From: Oscillospiraceae bacterium
GTDB taxonomy: Bacteria; Bacillota; Clostridia; Oscillospirales; Oscillospiraceae
DNA length: 64,000 nt
Direction: 5' to 3'
Assembly (NCBI GenBank): GCA_009781695.1
Contig: WQVH01000002.1
Span: forward strand, 49,152-113,151
Shown here piece after piece: positions 40,211-50,587 of the stretch (position 1 is its first letter; each line of letters starts with the position of its first letter). The notes beneath the pieces were generated by a model. That model had not been told where the DNA came from. It saw only the letters and a list, made by a program, of their open reading frames with translations, and did not search any database. The translations under genes and the position numbers were made by a program.

Positions 40211-42115
40211 CTACAATATTTCGATACCAAAGATACGTTGTCCTCGTGTACCGACAACAATAAAATTGCCGAATACCACAGGAGATGCTTCGACATTCCC
40301 GCCCAATCTCAGCCTATAAATAACCTCGCCTGTAGCTCCTCGAATCAGGCGCATATCACCTATGGAGTCGCTCACAATCAAATAACTCCGCCCATCTTCC
40401 GTATAGATCGCTACAGGTGAACTCCATCCGAAATTAGGCAAAATAGTTTCCCAGACAATTTCACCACTTTGCCTATCAAACGCAATCAAAGCGCCGCCCC
40501 CGCCGCGATCAATGACCATCGCCACCCAGAAGATTACCAAGTCCGATATATCATACTGCCCCACAACCGGAGTCGCCGTCACGCCTCCGTTAACGCGTGC
40601 ATTAAAATGACAAGGGATCGAATGCTCCCACAGCACTTCGCCATTGGTTGCATTGAGCTTGCGGATAAATGCCCTTCCCCCGTGACCTTGAAGGTCTACC
40701 TGCGTGCCGGTATACAAGACCAGTCTTTCATATGCTTCTTCCCAGTCCAAGACCAGGCTGGCATCCGTATCGTCACCGGCATCAAATACCCAGACCGGTT
40801 CCATGGTTTTCAAGTCCAGGCATATGATGATCCCACTATTATCAGCAAAAAATAGATAGTGCGAAAAAGCTGCCGGAGAGTTTTCCGTCCCCAAACGTCT
40901 GCTCCCGGTGCTGCGAAAGCGTGACAATACCGGGTCTATCGATATAGTACCCGCCTCTTTATCAAATTCCGTGTTTAACTCAATACTATAGACTACGCCG
41001 TTTTCCCCGGCGACAATCAATCTGTCGTTGGCTGAGTCCACTAATGGGTTTCCATCAAAGGCGCCCCACCAACGCATGGAAAATGGATCACGGCCATTTA
41101 GGTAAAATAGTTCTGAGCCATCAATCAGTGAGTATATATAAAATCCAAATCGCTCGCCGCGCATCTGGTCGCCCTGCCCTATAAACATGAGCGGATATCC
41201 CCGCGGATCAATGCTTACCCCCGCTTTGATTGTCTCTCCAAAAAATAGCCGTGGGCGTGTTGGCTGTCCGGTTTGGAGTTCAAAGAAATAAATATACCCA
41301 TCCAAGCCGCTTTGAATGACTTCTACAAGCCCCTCTCGCTCACGCATATTCGGATGTATATTCATCAGTTGTTGTACTTCAAAATCCCAAGTGATGATGG
41401 CAGGTTGTCCGGGCCAGCCCACTCCTTGCCATACAATGTTGATCTGATGCACTTCCGCACATCCCACTACAGCACACCCTGCTGCCGCACAAGTTATGGT
41501 ATCTCTCCGTGACATACTGCCCACATTTTGCTGATATCTGATTGCCAATCTACTTGGTGAGCGCTCCAAAGTTCCCCATGTTGCATTGTTCCGAAAATTA
41601 TTCCCTCTAAAGGTCGTTATACCCAGTGTTGAATATGACTCAGGCATACCAAAATGAACCGGGTACGTTGATCCCCCTATCGCATTGGCAAATGCTAAAT
41701 TCCTAAAGCTCTCCGGGGCTGTTTCCGGCAGGCTGTATGGCCGAAAGCGTTCATAAGGCGCCGGTATTGGCTCAGGTTCGAGCTCATGCTCAATTTTCAC
41801 TTCGTTTTCTAAATCCAAGTCAAGCTCATTGTCCGGCACGAATTCTGATGTCGGCGGGGTTATGATCAGCTCAAGTTCTGTATCGTTGAGTAACTCTTGA
41901 TCACGATAGAAATCATGCGCCTGTACACCCTCCATTGTTACATTTGCCGCTTCCGTGGCAAATTGTTCCGCAACAAATTGTCCCACGTCTGTCGCTTTGC
42001 CGGAGGCCAACAGCACAATAATTCCCACGGTTGCGATGAACATCGTAGTCTTAGCGGCAATGAATCTTCTTTTTGTTCTTTTTATTCTCTTTCCTTTGTT
42101 CTTTCTCATATTCAA
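40211..42115 (-). CDS. Membrane-anchored PQQ-like beta-propeller repeat protein
   Basis: N-terminal basic/TM segment; repeated blade motifs (GYIYFFELQTGQPT, GVVYSIELNTE, GIIICLDLKTMEPVWVFDAG, ALIAFDRQSGEIVWETILP). Confidence 0.8.
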   Translation of the reverse strand: MNMRKNKGKRIKRTKRRFIAAKTTMFIATVGIIVLLASGKATDVGQFVAEQFATEAANVTMEGVQAHDFYRDQELLNDTELELIITPPTSEFVPDNELDLDLENEVKIEHELEPEPIPAPYERFRPYSLPETAPESFRNLAFANAIGGSTYPVHFGMPESYSTLGITTFRGNNFRNNATWGTLERSPSRLAIRYQQNVGSMSRRDTITCAAAGCAVVGCAEVHQINIVWQGVGWPGQPAIITWDFEVQQLMNIHPNMREREGLVEVIQSGLDGYIYFFELQTGQPTRPRLFFGETIKAGVSIDPRGYPLMFIGQGDQMRGERFGFYIYSLIDGSELFYLNGRDPFSMRWWGAFDGNPLVDSANDRLIVAGENGVVYSIELNTEFDKEAGTISIDPVLSRFRSTGSRRLGTENSPAAFSHYLFFADNSGIIICLDLKTMEPVWVFDAGDDTDASLVLDWEEAYERLVLYTGTQVDLQGHGGRAFIRKLNATNGEVLWEHSIPCHFNARVNGGVTATPVVGQYDISDLVIFWVAMVIDRGGGGALIAFDRQSGEIVWETILPNFGWSSPVAIYTEDGRSYLIVSDSIGDMRLIRGATGEVIYRLRLGGNVEASPVVFGNFIVVGTRGQRIFGIEIL

Positions 42116-42221
42116 TCCAATTTTTTACTTGAAATTATGACCCTTTAAGACAGTATATCATCTAAAAATGGTTAACGCCAGTTATTTCATTTACGTTAGG
42201 ATAATGACGCCATCACCCATT

Positions 42222-42256
42222 ACCACCCCGATTTGCCGAAGGCAAACCGGGGTGGT
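42222..42256. terminator. Strong hairpin between the selenoprotein gene and the beta-propeller gene
   Basis: ACCACCCCGATTTGCC-GAA-GGCAAACCGGGGTGGT; long inverted repeat, weak T tract. Confidence 0.6.
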
Positions 42257-42276
42257 GTTGCGTTGCTTATTTGTGC

Positions 42277-45200
42277 TTAGTACAAATCATTGGTAAGCAG
42301 TATCTCCAAGACCTGATTGCCTAGTGATACCGTCAGATCCATGGTCTGCCAGTTGGCATCACGCTTGGTCACATCGATGAGATTGACGTAATCCAAATTG
42401 TTCCATATACGGTTTATACGTACATATTGAGATACATCATTTTCATCTTGATCATACGCTGATACGATTAGGTCTGCATATGGCACAAGGGTATTCACAC
42501 CGTTTATTTGTGTCCAGATACGGATTACTCCCAGATTTGCAAGCGAGACATTGTTGGAGTTTCCGTTGTTAAAATACTGCACACTGAACACATCGGTGGA
42601 TGCCGGTGGATACAGATTGTTTACAAGCAGTATCTCTACAGTTTGCCCGAATGCAATCACTGTAAATGTGATGTACTGCCATGGGGCATTTTTATCTACA
42701 TCAAAGTTGACATAGTAATCCTGCCAGCCTTCACCGTCAATCCATTGACGATTTTTCGTTACAAACTGCATTGCATCATTATCATCTTGATCGACCGCAG
42801 TGATCACTGCACTCATCGGAATGGGGGCATTTGCGTCATCTAAGAATGGCCATATGCGTATCCGTCCGGCAAGATCCGGCACTTGTTCACATGTGCCATT
42901 ATTAAATGCCGTGAGCGTAAATTCTCTTGGAACGAAACGGTTGTTGATCAGAATTATTTCTACCGTCTGACCGAATGCAGTCACTGTAAATGTGATGTAC
43001 TGCCATTGAGCATTCTTGTCTGCATCGAAGTTGACATAGTAGTCTTGCCAGCCTGTGTCATCACACCATTGCTGATTTTTTCTGATAAACTGCATGGCCT
43101 CATTTTCATCTTGGTCAACCGCATTGATTACCGCATTCATCGGAACCAATGCACCTACACCGCCAACCTGAGGCCACATACGAATCAGCCCCGCTTCAGC
43201 CAAAGATGCATTGTCCTCGTTTCCATTATTGAAAACTTCGAATGTAAAACGGTTTCTCCAGGCTCTGTCTACACGCTGACCGGTATGATCCCAAACTTCT
43301 CCGTTAGGCCCATAGAACAATTCACCCGCCGGACCATTATTCGGATTGCCATAGTAAAGCAATATGCCCGGACCTTCTTGTCCCAATATCTGCGGATAAC
43401 GGTTCGAGTTCATCACCGTGAATCTTCCGGGTGGAGTGATCGGTTCGGCAACAGCCCATCCGCCGCGTCCGCCCATACGCTCGACACGCTCTGCTTCCGT
43501 TCTCATCGGGTATCTCGTAGCAAATCTTGAAGGACGTATATTGTGCTGACCACTGGTGGTCGTGTAAAACACTGCATTATCCACATCATTGCGTGCGCGT
43601 ACGATAAATTCGTACTGAATGCCCGGAAGCAAGTTGGTCACGGTCACACTTCTTGCACCTGAACCCCCGGGGACATCAAGCCATCTGAATGCCAGATCAT
43701 CTACCCCATTGAGGAAGTATACTTGGTAGCGTGTAATCGGTCTGCCGCCATCCATCGCCGGAGCATCCCAAGTCACGGTGACTTGATAAGTCTCTGTATC
43801 CGGTGTGCGCGTTGGTGCTGTCACTGTGAGATTTTGCGGTGCCGACGGTGCAGTTGTGCCTACAGTTGATGGGGCACTGGTTGCCGCTACTCCTGCGCCG
43901 CCTGTTATTTTTTGATTTACAAACGAACCGCTCAAGTGCAGCATTCCGGCGTTAAAGTTGTGTGCGCCGCCCGGATCTTCGCCGACAATCATCGGATATC
44001 TGATCGACAGAAGGTTTCCGGTGACTTGCCACGGATCATTCGGATCGTGCTCAGGATGTGCCGGATTATTCTGAATGACTTCTTGAGCATGCGCCCGAGA
44101 GGCGATCAAAGCATCTTTGGAACCGTGCTGCGCCTGCAGCATCCTTGCTTGTGCAGGAGAGTAGGTCACAATCGAAACATCTCCGAATCCGCCTGCCGCT
44201 GCCGGTCCGGGGCCGATCGCAGGACCGGTCGGAAGCAGATTCGTCAAGCCTGTCTCTGTCCAGTTTGCATTCCATGCATGCGCACCGGGAGATGTCAGCA
44301 TGGCTGCTCCGACACTACCGACACCTACAATGGATACACTGCTTGAACCGACACCAAATCCGAGTGTCTCACTATGCGTCGCCCAGCCAATTTCCCGCGT
44401 GGCGGTGTAGTTTTCGGCAACTACAATCGCTACCGGATCAAGTATGCGGTGGGTATGTGTTGAGATGTCTATATTGGGCTGTGTATTGTGTGCGATGTTT
44501 CTAAACAGCATTCTGAGCGTGCGCCCCAGAGCATTGTTGACTTCATTGCCGGCACCCGATTGTCCAATACCGGTTGACAGTCCAATTTCTTCAACAATCG
44601 GCCCACTGACAACCATGACCAGTTCGTGTGTGTTACCAGTCATCGTGTGCCACCACTGATGATTATCTTCCCAGCCGTGGCCAAGCGCCTCACCCATGGC
44701 AACTACCACAGGGAATGCTTCCGGTCTCACTCCGGACATTACTGCATTAATGGCCAAATTTTCAATAGTGATTGCGCCGCCTCTTTGGAACATACGGCCT
44801 ACAACGTCATGCCGGTCACGGGTTGTGGCGGCAAGCATTTCGTTGACCAGCTCCGGAGTCGGCGGAATAAGCGCCATTCCATCGCCAAATCTGTTGTCTC
44901 TGGCAAAATCCATGAATTTCCAAATCGCTTCTTCGCGGGTCGGCGCGGTAATCGTAATCTGTCTCGCAGGGCCAATACCTAGGAAATTGTCACCCGCTTC
45001 AACGTTAATATCACCTAATGCCGTCCTGTGTATCGGCGTCGGGTTGATGTCCGCCGGTGTCAGCGGGCCTATCGCCGTCCATATCGCCTGTTCAATCGGC
45101 GTTTTTGCGGCCATGCGCCAATGGTCATCGTCTATTTGCATTCTGTCACGGCAAGCGTATTTTCTTGCTTCTTCCTGATTTGCGTGCGCTCTTTGCAATA

Positions 45201-46116
45201 GTGTGTTACTGATCGGAGGCAGTCTGAAATTTTCGACCATCGCTGCAACACGTCCGCCTTCTGCACGGCTTTGAATCATTGCTGCCTCGGTGAAATACTG
45301 CTCATTATGCTGTACTATCGCCGACCCTTCCGGAGCCGGAGCATTCCACGCAGCATTAAAGTTGCCGGGCGGAGGGCCTCCCGGTGCGTTCATATACGCC
45401 GGTCTGCGGATTTCGCAAACGACTATGCGGCGTTGTCTGTCATTTCCAAAAGTTTGCGCGCTTAAAAATGCGTTGATTTCATAGTTTTCGGTTGAAAGGC
45501 TGCCCACGGGAACTCCGAGGGATTCTAAGACCATGACATGGTAGGAACTCCACCACGTGCAAATGTGTCAATTCTGTTCTCCCGTCAAAACGAAATCAGC
45601 CAAGTCTGCCCATGCTTGATATCTGGCAAAAGGCTCTTCGAAGAGCGGCATCCCATCAATATGTCCGGCTCCGGACTTGGGTCCCCACGGACTTCCGAGT
45701 CTCGGTACTCTTCCGGCGGTATACCAGTCCCACGCAGGGGGTAACACGCCAAACTCCATAGGTCCGCCTGTCGGATCGAGGGGTATGAGTTCTACCGTAG
45801 TACCGGGGAAGTTTTCTTCAAAATAATCTCTCATCAAAAGCGCAAGCGCCCATAATTGCATCTGGTCTAAGTTCTTATCATAGTGAAGCAAAAGAATGCG
45901 CACCGGCCCTTGTTCGCCACCGGCATTGAGCTTATCCAGCAGCGGTTGGCGATCTGCGAGCGGCATATTGTTCCTTGGCGTTATTTGCCCCATAGGATTA
46001 AGGAACGTCAAAGTGTAGCTACTTGCTTGCACTTGCACCGTTGGAAATGGTGCAATAATACCGGCCAGCATAACAAACACAAGCACTATTCCCAATAATT
46101 TCTTGCATTTCTTCAC
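42277..46116 (-). CDS. Exported selenoprotein candidate, UGSC-like family (1279 aa with UGA at 45568-45570 read as Sec), FN3 and C-terminal repeats
   Basis: Supplied ORFs 45568..46116 and 42277..45534 are in the same frame, separated only by TGA plus 11 sense codons (HICTWWSSYHV). Joined: LADFVLTGEQN-U-HICTWWSSYHVMVLESLGVPV. Signal peptide MKKCKKLLGIVLVFVMLAGIIAPF. Paralog next door aligns without gaps across the junction. Confidence 0.85.
42280..43250 (-). repeat. Three ~105-110 aa tandem repeats at the C-terminus of the selenoprotein candidate
   Basis: FEVFNNGNEDNASLAEAGLIRMWPQVGG...QDYYVNFDADKNAQWQYITFTVTAFGQTVEIILINN repeated with variation (FTLTAFNNGTCEQVPDL..., FSVQYFNNGNSNNVSLANLGVIRIW...). 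Confidence 0.85.
45537..45557 (-). promoter_or_regulatory. Bacterial SECIS-like hairpin
   Basis: RNA CGUGGU-GG-AGUU-CC-U-ACCAUG: paired stem, loop AGUU and a single bulged U; loop G and U are nucleotides 23 and 24 counting from the U of UGA. Confidence 0.7.
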
Positions 46117-46188
46117 AGGTTATCCTCCTTAAAGCTAAAATAATTACGTAAAAATGAAATATACTTACAGTCAATCATCGCATGGATT

Positions 46189-48369
46189 TTATGGTGCAAC
46201 CACAGCCGCAACATGCCACGCCCAAGCACCGCGTCCACTGGAAGCCCAATCTACTTGAGCTGCAGCGCCCAGAATCCCCGGCTCTCTGATGTCCGCAGAG
46301 TTCTGAACATTATTTCTTGCACGGACTGCAAAGAAGTATTGTCCTGCTTCCAGATTTGTGAATGTATGCGTTGTTCCGCTTGCCGGAATCCATGTGCGGC
46401 CTCCATCATGTGAAACCTCATAGGTAACACTTGTTCCACGCGCAGGAGCTGCCCAAGATAACACAGCTTGTCCGGCAGTCGCAACATCAACAGCAAATGC
46501 AGTGGGTGCAGAAGGTGCCATTTGCGCCTCCGTGCTGCCTATACGTTGCGTATGGAATCCGCGTGAGTCATTATAGTCGGGAGAACCGCCATGGTAAACA
46601 CGCCCCTGAACACTATGTCCAAATGCCGCAACTATAGGCCATACCAAAGCTTCTCTGTTTTCGTTACGCGCAATTGCAACCGGTGAAGGCCCATCTATTA
46701 CCGGGTCTCCTCCTGTACCGGCGATCCACTGCTGTAACATATTCTTGCTGCTTATGCCGCGAGCAGTCTGAGCCAGTCCGCCTTGAATGACAGATCTTGT
46801 ATCTGTACTGGAAATTTGATGTGCATCACGCCAATGAACAAGGAATATGCCCGGTGCGTTATTGAGATTACCCGCAGACGCTTGAACCCTGTGCGCAGCA
46901 AATCCGTCAAATGCACCAGCTGTACCGCCTGCCGCAGTGCCGCCGACACCACCGACGAATCGTGCATGATTCACAGAGAGCAATGTCACCGTGTTTGAAC
47001 CGCCGCCAAAGCCCATTTGTTCACTCAATGTTTCCCATCCGGCAGGTAAAAATTCGTTCGCCTCGGCAACGACCCACAGTTCATGTGGATTAAATCGGCT
47101 CAATCCCATGACTGATGAATTTTCAAATGCGATATGTCCGATATTACGTATGCTCAGCATTACAGCTCGTCCGATTACTGCGCTGCAATTCTTACCGAGA
47201 TCAAGTGTTCTGCCTCGTGCCAAATCGATTTGTCCCGGGCCGTCTCCAACAATCGGTCCGCTGACGACCATCACCAGTGAGCGCAAGTCATTGGACATGA
47301 TTGAGCGGTAGAATAGTTTGTTGTCTTCCCAACCATTGATATATGCTTCCATCGCAGCAAGAATAATGGGGAAATGTTCCGGTCTTGCCCCGGCCATTAC
47401 CGCATTTGCCGCAACATTTTCAACGGTCATGATGCCTCCGCGCAACATGACTCTGCCCAGCACTTCATCCGCAGCGCGTGCGTTTGTTCCCTGACCGGCA
47501 ACCATGGCACTTACGGCAGCCTCTGTGGGCAGCACGAGCGGCAATCCATCACCAAATCCGAGTTCCATAGACAGCGCGTGAAACGCCGGCATGGCTCGAA
47601 TTGCGTCATTTCCGGGAATCGAAAGCAAGCGCCTTCCATCGGCATAGGGCAAGCCCATAGCCGCTAAAGTCAGCGGTGCTGCGCTTTGTTCTGCCGGTGT
47701 CAGTGCGCCTGTCAGCGCTGTTATGACTGCTGCGCCTATATTTACCGTTCCGCCCACAATACTATTGTCAACATATGTGCGGCGAGCCGTAACCGCTTCA
47801 AATCCTTGCGCATCAGCCCATGGTGCGTTCGGAATGGTTACAATGCGCATTGCCGCAAATCCATTATCCTGAGCGCCTGCTCTTACCGCAGAATAAAACC
47901 ACTCAGTTGTCAAAACCAAGACCGGCACTGCGCGTGATTCTATCTGTCTTGCATGATAGCTGACCCACCATGCATCTACGTTATCCTCGATAACTCCGAT
48001 TATGATTGCATCCGCGCCTGCTGCCAAATCATCATACTGTGCAGGAGTTCTTGCGTTAAAAGTTGCGCCTCCGAAAGCGGCAGGTGCCAACGCAGTCGCT
48101 CCGGCAGCATTGAGTGCCGCTTGAAGTGAACCCATAGTGTGTATGCTTGCGCTGTTTGCGCCTCCGTGCGTCAGTAGTCGAATTGTGCTTCCATTTAAGT
48201 CAGGTAGCCGTTCTTGAAGTGGTTGGTTCTGCGCAGGCTCAACGCTCCCTAATGGATTGATGAACGTTATCTCCGCAGGATTTGCGCTTACTGTCATCAC
48301 CAAAATTCCCACGAGCAACGAAATTGCGAGTAAACATCCGATTACTTTTGAAAGTTTTCTCCTCTGCAT
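46189..48369 (-). CDS. Exported paralog of the selenoprotein, Sec and Cys replaced by Asp; FN3 domain
   Basis: Signal peptide; ITFINPLGSVEPAQNQPLQERLPDLNGSTIRLLTHGG...GADAIIIGVIEDNVDAWWVSYHARQIESRAVPVLVLTTEWF...FGDGLPLVLPTEAAV...RGGIMTVENVAANAVMAGARPEHFPIILAAMEA. Confidence 0.85.
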   Translation of the reverse strand: MQRRKLSKVIGCLLAISLLVGILVMTVSANPAEITFINPLGSVEPAQNQPLQERLPDLNGSTIRLLTHGGANSASIHTMGSLQAALNAAGATALAPAAFGGATFNARTPAQYDDLAAGADAIIIGVIEDNVDAWWVSYHARQIESRAVPVLVLTTEWFYSAVRAGAQDNGFAAMRIVTIPNAPWADAQGFEAVTARRTYVDNSIVGGTVNIGAAVITALTGALTPAEQSAAPLTLAAMGLPYADGRRLLSIPGNDAIRAMPAFHALSMELGFGDGLPLVLPTEAAVSAMVAGQGTNARAADEVLGRVMLRGGIMTVENVAANAVMAGARPEHFPIILAAMEAYINGWEDNKLFYRSIMSNDLRSLVMVVSGPIVGDGPGQIDLARGRTLDLGKNCSAVIGRAVMLSIRNIGHIAFENSSVMGLSRFNPHELWVVAEANEFLPAGWETLSEQMGFGGGSNTVTLLSVNHARFVGGVGGTAAGGTAGAFDGFAAHRVQASAGNLNNAPGIFLVHWRDAHQISSTDTRSVIQGGLAQTARGISSKNMLQQWIAGTGGDPVIDGPSPVAIARNENREALVWPIVAAFGHSVQGRVYHGGSPDYNDSRGFHTQRIGSTEAQMAPSAPTAFAVDVATAGQAVLSWAAPARGTSVTYEVSHDGGRTWIPASGTTHTFTNLEAGQYFFAVRARNNVQNSADIREPGILGAAAQVDWASSGRGAWAWHVAAVVAP

Positions 48370-48551
48370 GAGGTACCTCCTTTTAAAGATTTTTCACAAA
48401 TTTCTTAAATTCGATTCAGTTGCGTATCTATCTTTAGCCTCTTTTATTTTGGAGTTGTGGTTCTCCATCTCCATCCGCATTTTTGGAGGAATGCGATTAA
48501 TTTGTGCGATAGTTTATCCATCATTTAAGCTGACTTATACACCTCCCTCAC

Positions 48552-48585
48552 TAGGCAGTGTGGACACGGGTTGAAACACTACCTA
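48552..48585. repeat. 10-bp-arm inverted repeat upstream of the selenoprotein gene pair
   Basis: TAGGCAGTGT...ACACTACCTA. Confidence 0.6.
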
Positions 48586-48855
48586 GAGCATAGTGCATTT
48601 TTTCCAAATGCTCGACTGGAAATTTGCTTCGTTTTGGTCATTTCGCAAGTATTCTACTGCATCATGTATACCCACGTCAAGCACTATTCATAACTTTTGT
48701 ATAAATATGCTTTTTGCTTTTGTGCAATCATACAACCTCCGCCTTCCGAGTGCTGGATTTGTGCTGACTTAAACCTTTGCAGCTGCTATGCATAACCAAC
48801 ATTCGGTTTTTTATGCGCAGATTGTTGTATTTTTGGCAATTTTGACAAAAAAATA

Positions 48856-48887
48856 TCGGCGCTTATGTTGCTGCACACAAACGCCGA
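48856..48887 (-). terminator. Intrinsic terminator
   Basis: TCGGCG...CGCCGA followed by TATTTTTTTG on the minus strand, just after the gene at 48910..50394. Confidence 0.7.
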
Positions 48888-48909
48888 AAAATTTTATATA
48901 TTAAAGCGC

Positions 48910-50394
48910 TTAGAATCCTATCAGACCCAAAAGTACCCGTTCTAAGCTATAAAGCACTTCCCGCCTCCACTGATCAATGTTAATAAATTCTATATTTCTG
49001 ATTTGGGCTTCCGCTTCGGTCGCAATCGTCACTTCAACCGATCTGATCAACCGCCGTTGTGATGGTCGGTCTATCGTCAATGTAAATGTATCTTCATCGA
49101 CAAGAAACGTGCCATTTATCTTCGCAAAATCCCATTCCTCCGGGAATTCTAAAATCAGCGCTCCGCTTTCCGGATTCCATCGAGACAATAAACTCAATGT
49201 GTGCTTATGCGCATCGTAAATGGTAAATATATTCGTCATTTCATCCGAATATTCCTCAAGCGTCCATAAGATGGTGATATGCTCTGCTGCGTCTCCTATA
49301 ATTTTAGTCCCTGTAAACTGCCAACGGTCTTGAGCTGACTTGCCAAAGTCATATGCTCCGCTAATCAAGACACTCTTTCCGTCAACATTTGCATCGATGC
49401 TTATTTCCATGCTGAGCAACCTATCCCCTGCACCAATGTAAAACACTACGGCAATCTCTCCCGAAAGTCCGTTTTCAAACACATGTGCTAGATCGCCTAA
49501 CTTCTGTACTATCTCACTGTAATCAAATGCAAACATATATTCAAGCGCATCAAAAAGTACAGGGTTCTTTGCAAGTGATTCCAGTTGCCCGCTCATATTT
49601 TCGTCTTCGGAAATCAAATCTGCGATATCGTAGAGTAGCGCAGCAATTTTGTCCTCCGTTACGATATATTCTATCCTCGTGACGCTGACGCTTTCGCTTT
49701 CTGATTCAACCCTGATTCTCTCAGCACTTGGCCTAAGGCCTCTTACAAAATCCTCAAGCAGTGCCACATATGGCTTAAGCGCTGCATCCTCAGCTCCGGG
49801 CATATTCATCACCCACTCAAGCATCTCTACAGCATCCGCAAGTGCACCCATAGTCTGCGCATCAAGCCCTATCATGCTGCCAAAGTCTTGAATGTCAGCC
49901 CTGAATGTGCTCAATGTGATTCCGTAATATGCTTCATCCATTATACTCGAAGTCATTGCCAAGCGCTCTTTATTTAAAAACATTTCCGCTTCAAAATCCA
50001 GTCTGTTAAAAAATGTCACTTCAGCTTTTAACGCAAAATCCCTCTGCGCACGATTCGAGGATAATGTAAAGTCGCCCCTGTTGCTTCCAAGCCAGCGCAG
50101 GACATAATCGACACTGACCGTAACTACTCCGTCTTCAAGGGTATCTATGAGCATTCCGAGTGCCTTTAAGGGTGTTGTGTCTATACGCTCGCTCAGTTCA
50201 TCACTAAAGTTCGAGAGCGCTCTGCCGGTGACCAGCAGTGGGTTTGTTCTTGTGAAAATTAAGACAACCACAATCGTAGCAATCAAGCCTACCGCTATGA
50301 TAGGCACTCCGATTTTCAGGAATTTATGTGTCTTATTCTTGAGCGGCGGCTTTCCGCAGCCATCCGAACAATTGTTTGATATACTAAAGGTCAT
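48910..50394 (-). CDS. Membrane-anchored hypothetical protein
   Basis: Start re-set to MTFSISNNCSDGCGKPPLKNKTHKFLKIGVPIIAVGLIATIVVVLIF; the upstream part of the supplied ORF runs through tRNA genes. Confidence 0.75.
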   Translation of the reverse strand: MTFSISNNCSDGCGKPPLKNKTHKFLKIGVPIIAVGLIATIVVVLIFTRTNPLLVTGRALSNFSDELSERIDTTPLKALGMLIDTLEDGVVTVSVDYVLRWLGSNRGDFTLSSNRAQRDFALKAEVTFFNRLDFEAEMFLNKERLAMTSSIMDEAYYGITLSTFRADIQDFGSMIGLDAQTMGALADAVEMLEWVMNMPGAEDAALKPYVALLEDFVRGLRPSAERIRVESESESVSVTRIEYIVTEDKIAALLYDIADLISEDENMSGQLESLAKNPVLFDALEYMFAFDYSEIVQKLGDLAHVFENGLSGEIAVVFYIGAGDRLLSMEISIDANVDGKSVLISGAYDFGKSAQDRWQFTGTKIIGDAAEHITILWTLEEYSDEMTNIFTIYDAHKHTLSLLSRWNPESGALILEFPEEWDFAKINGTFLVDEDTFTLTIDRPSQRRLIRSVEVTIATEAEAQIRNIEFINIDQWRREVLYSLERVLLGLIGF

Positions 50395-50474
50395 GACATG
50401 CTCCTTTAGGTAGTGTGATTGAGAGACTTGTAAAAATAAATCCCAAGAACCATATACGTTCTTGGGATTTACTT

Positions 50475-50549
50475 TGGTGACCCGTACGAGACTCGAACTC
50501 GTGTTGCCGGCGTGAAAGGCCGGAGTCTTAACCGCTTGACCAACGGGCC
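50475..50549 (-). tRNA. tRNA-Glu (UUC)
   Basis: GGCCCGTTGGTCAAGCGGTTAAGACTCCGGCCTTTCACGCCGGCAACACGAGTTCGAGTCTCGTACGGGTCACCA. Confidence 0.97.
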
Positions 50550-50587
50550 TCATCTTCAGGGGCGGGCTGTCGTCCGCCCCTTTATAC

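Noticed and set aside
45568-45570. TGA at the end of the 182-aa ORF as a true stop or pseudogene mutation
   Set aside because: Frame is kept, the paralog aligns gap-free through the site, a Cys lies three residues after it, and a SECIS-like hairpin follows; a random nonsense mutation would not predict these.
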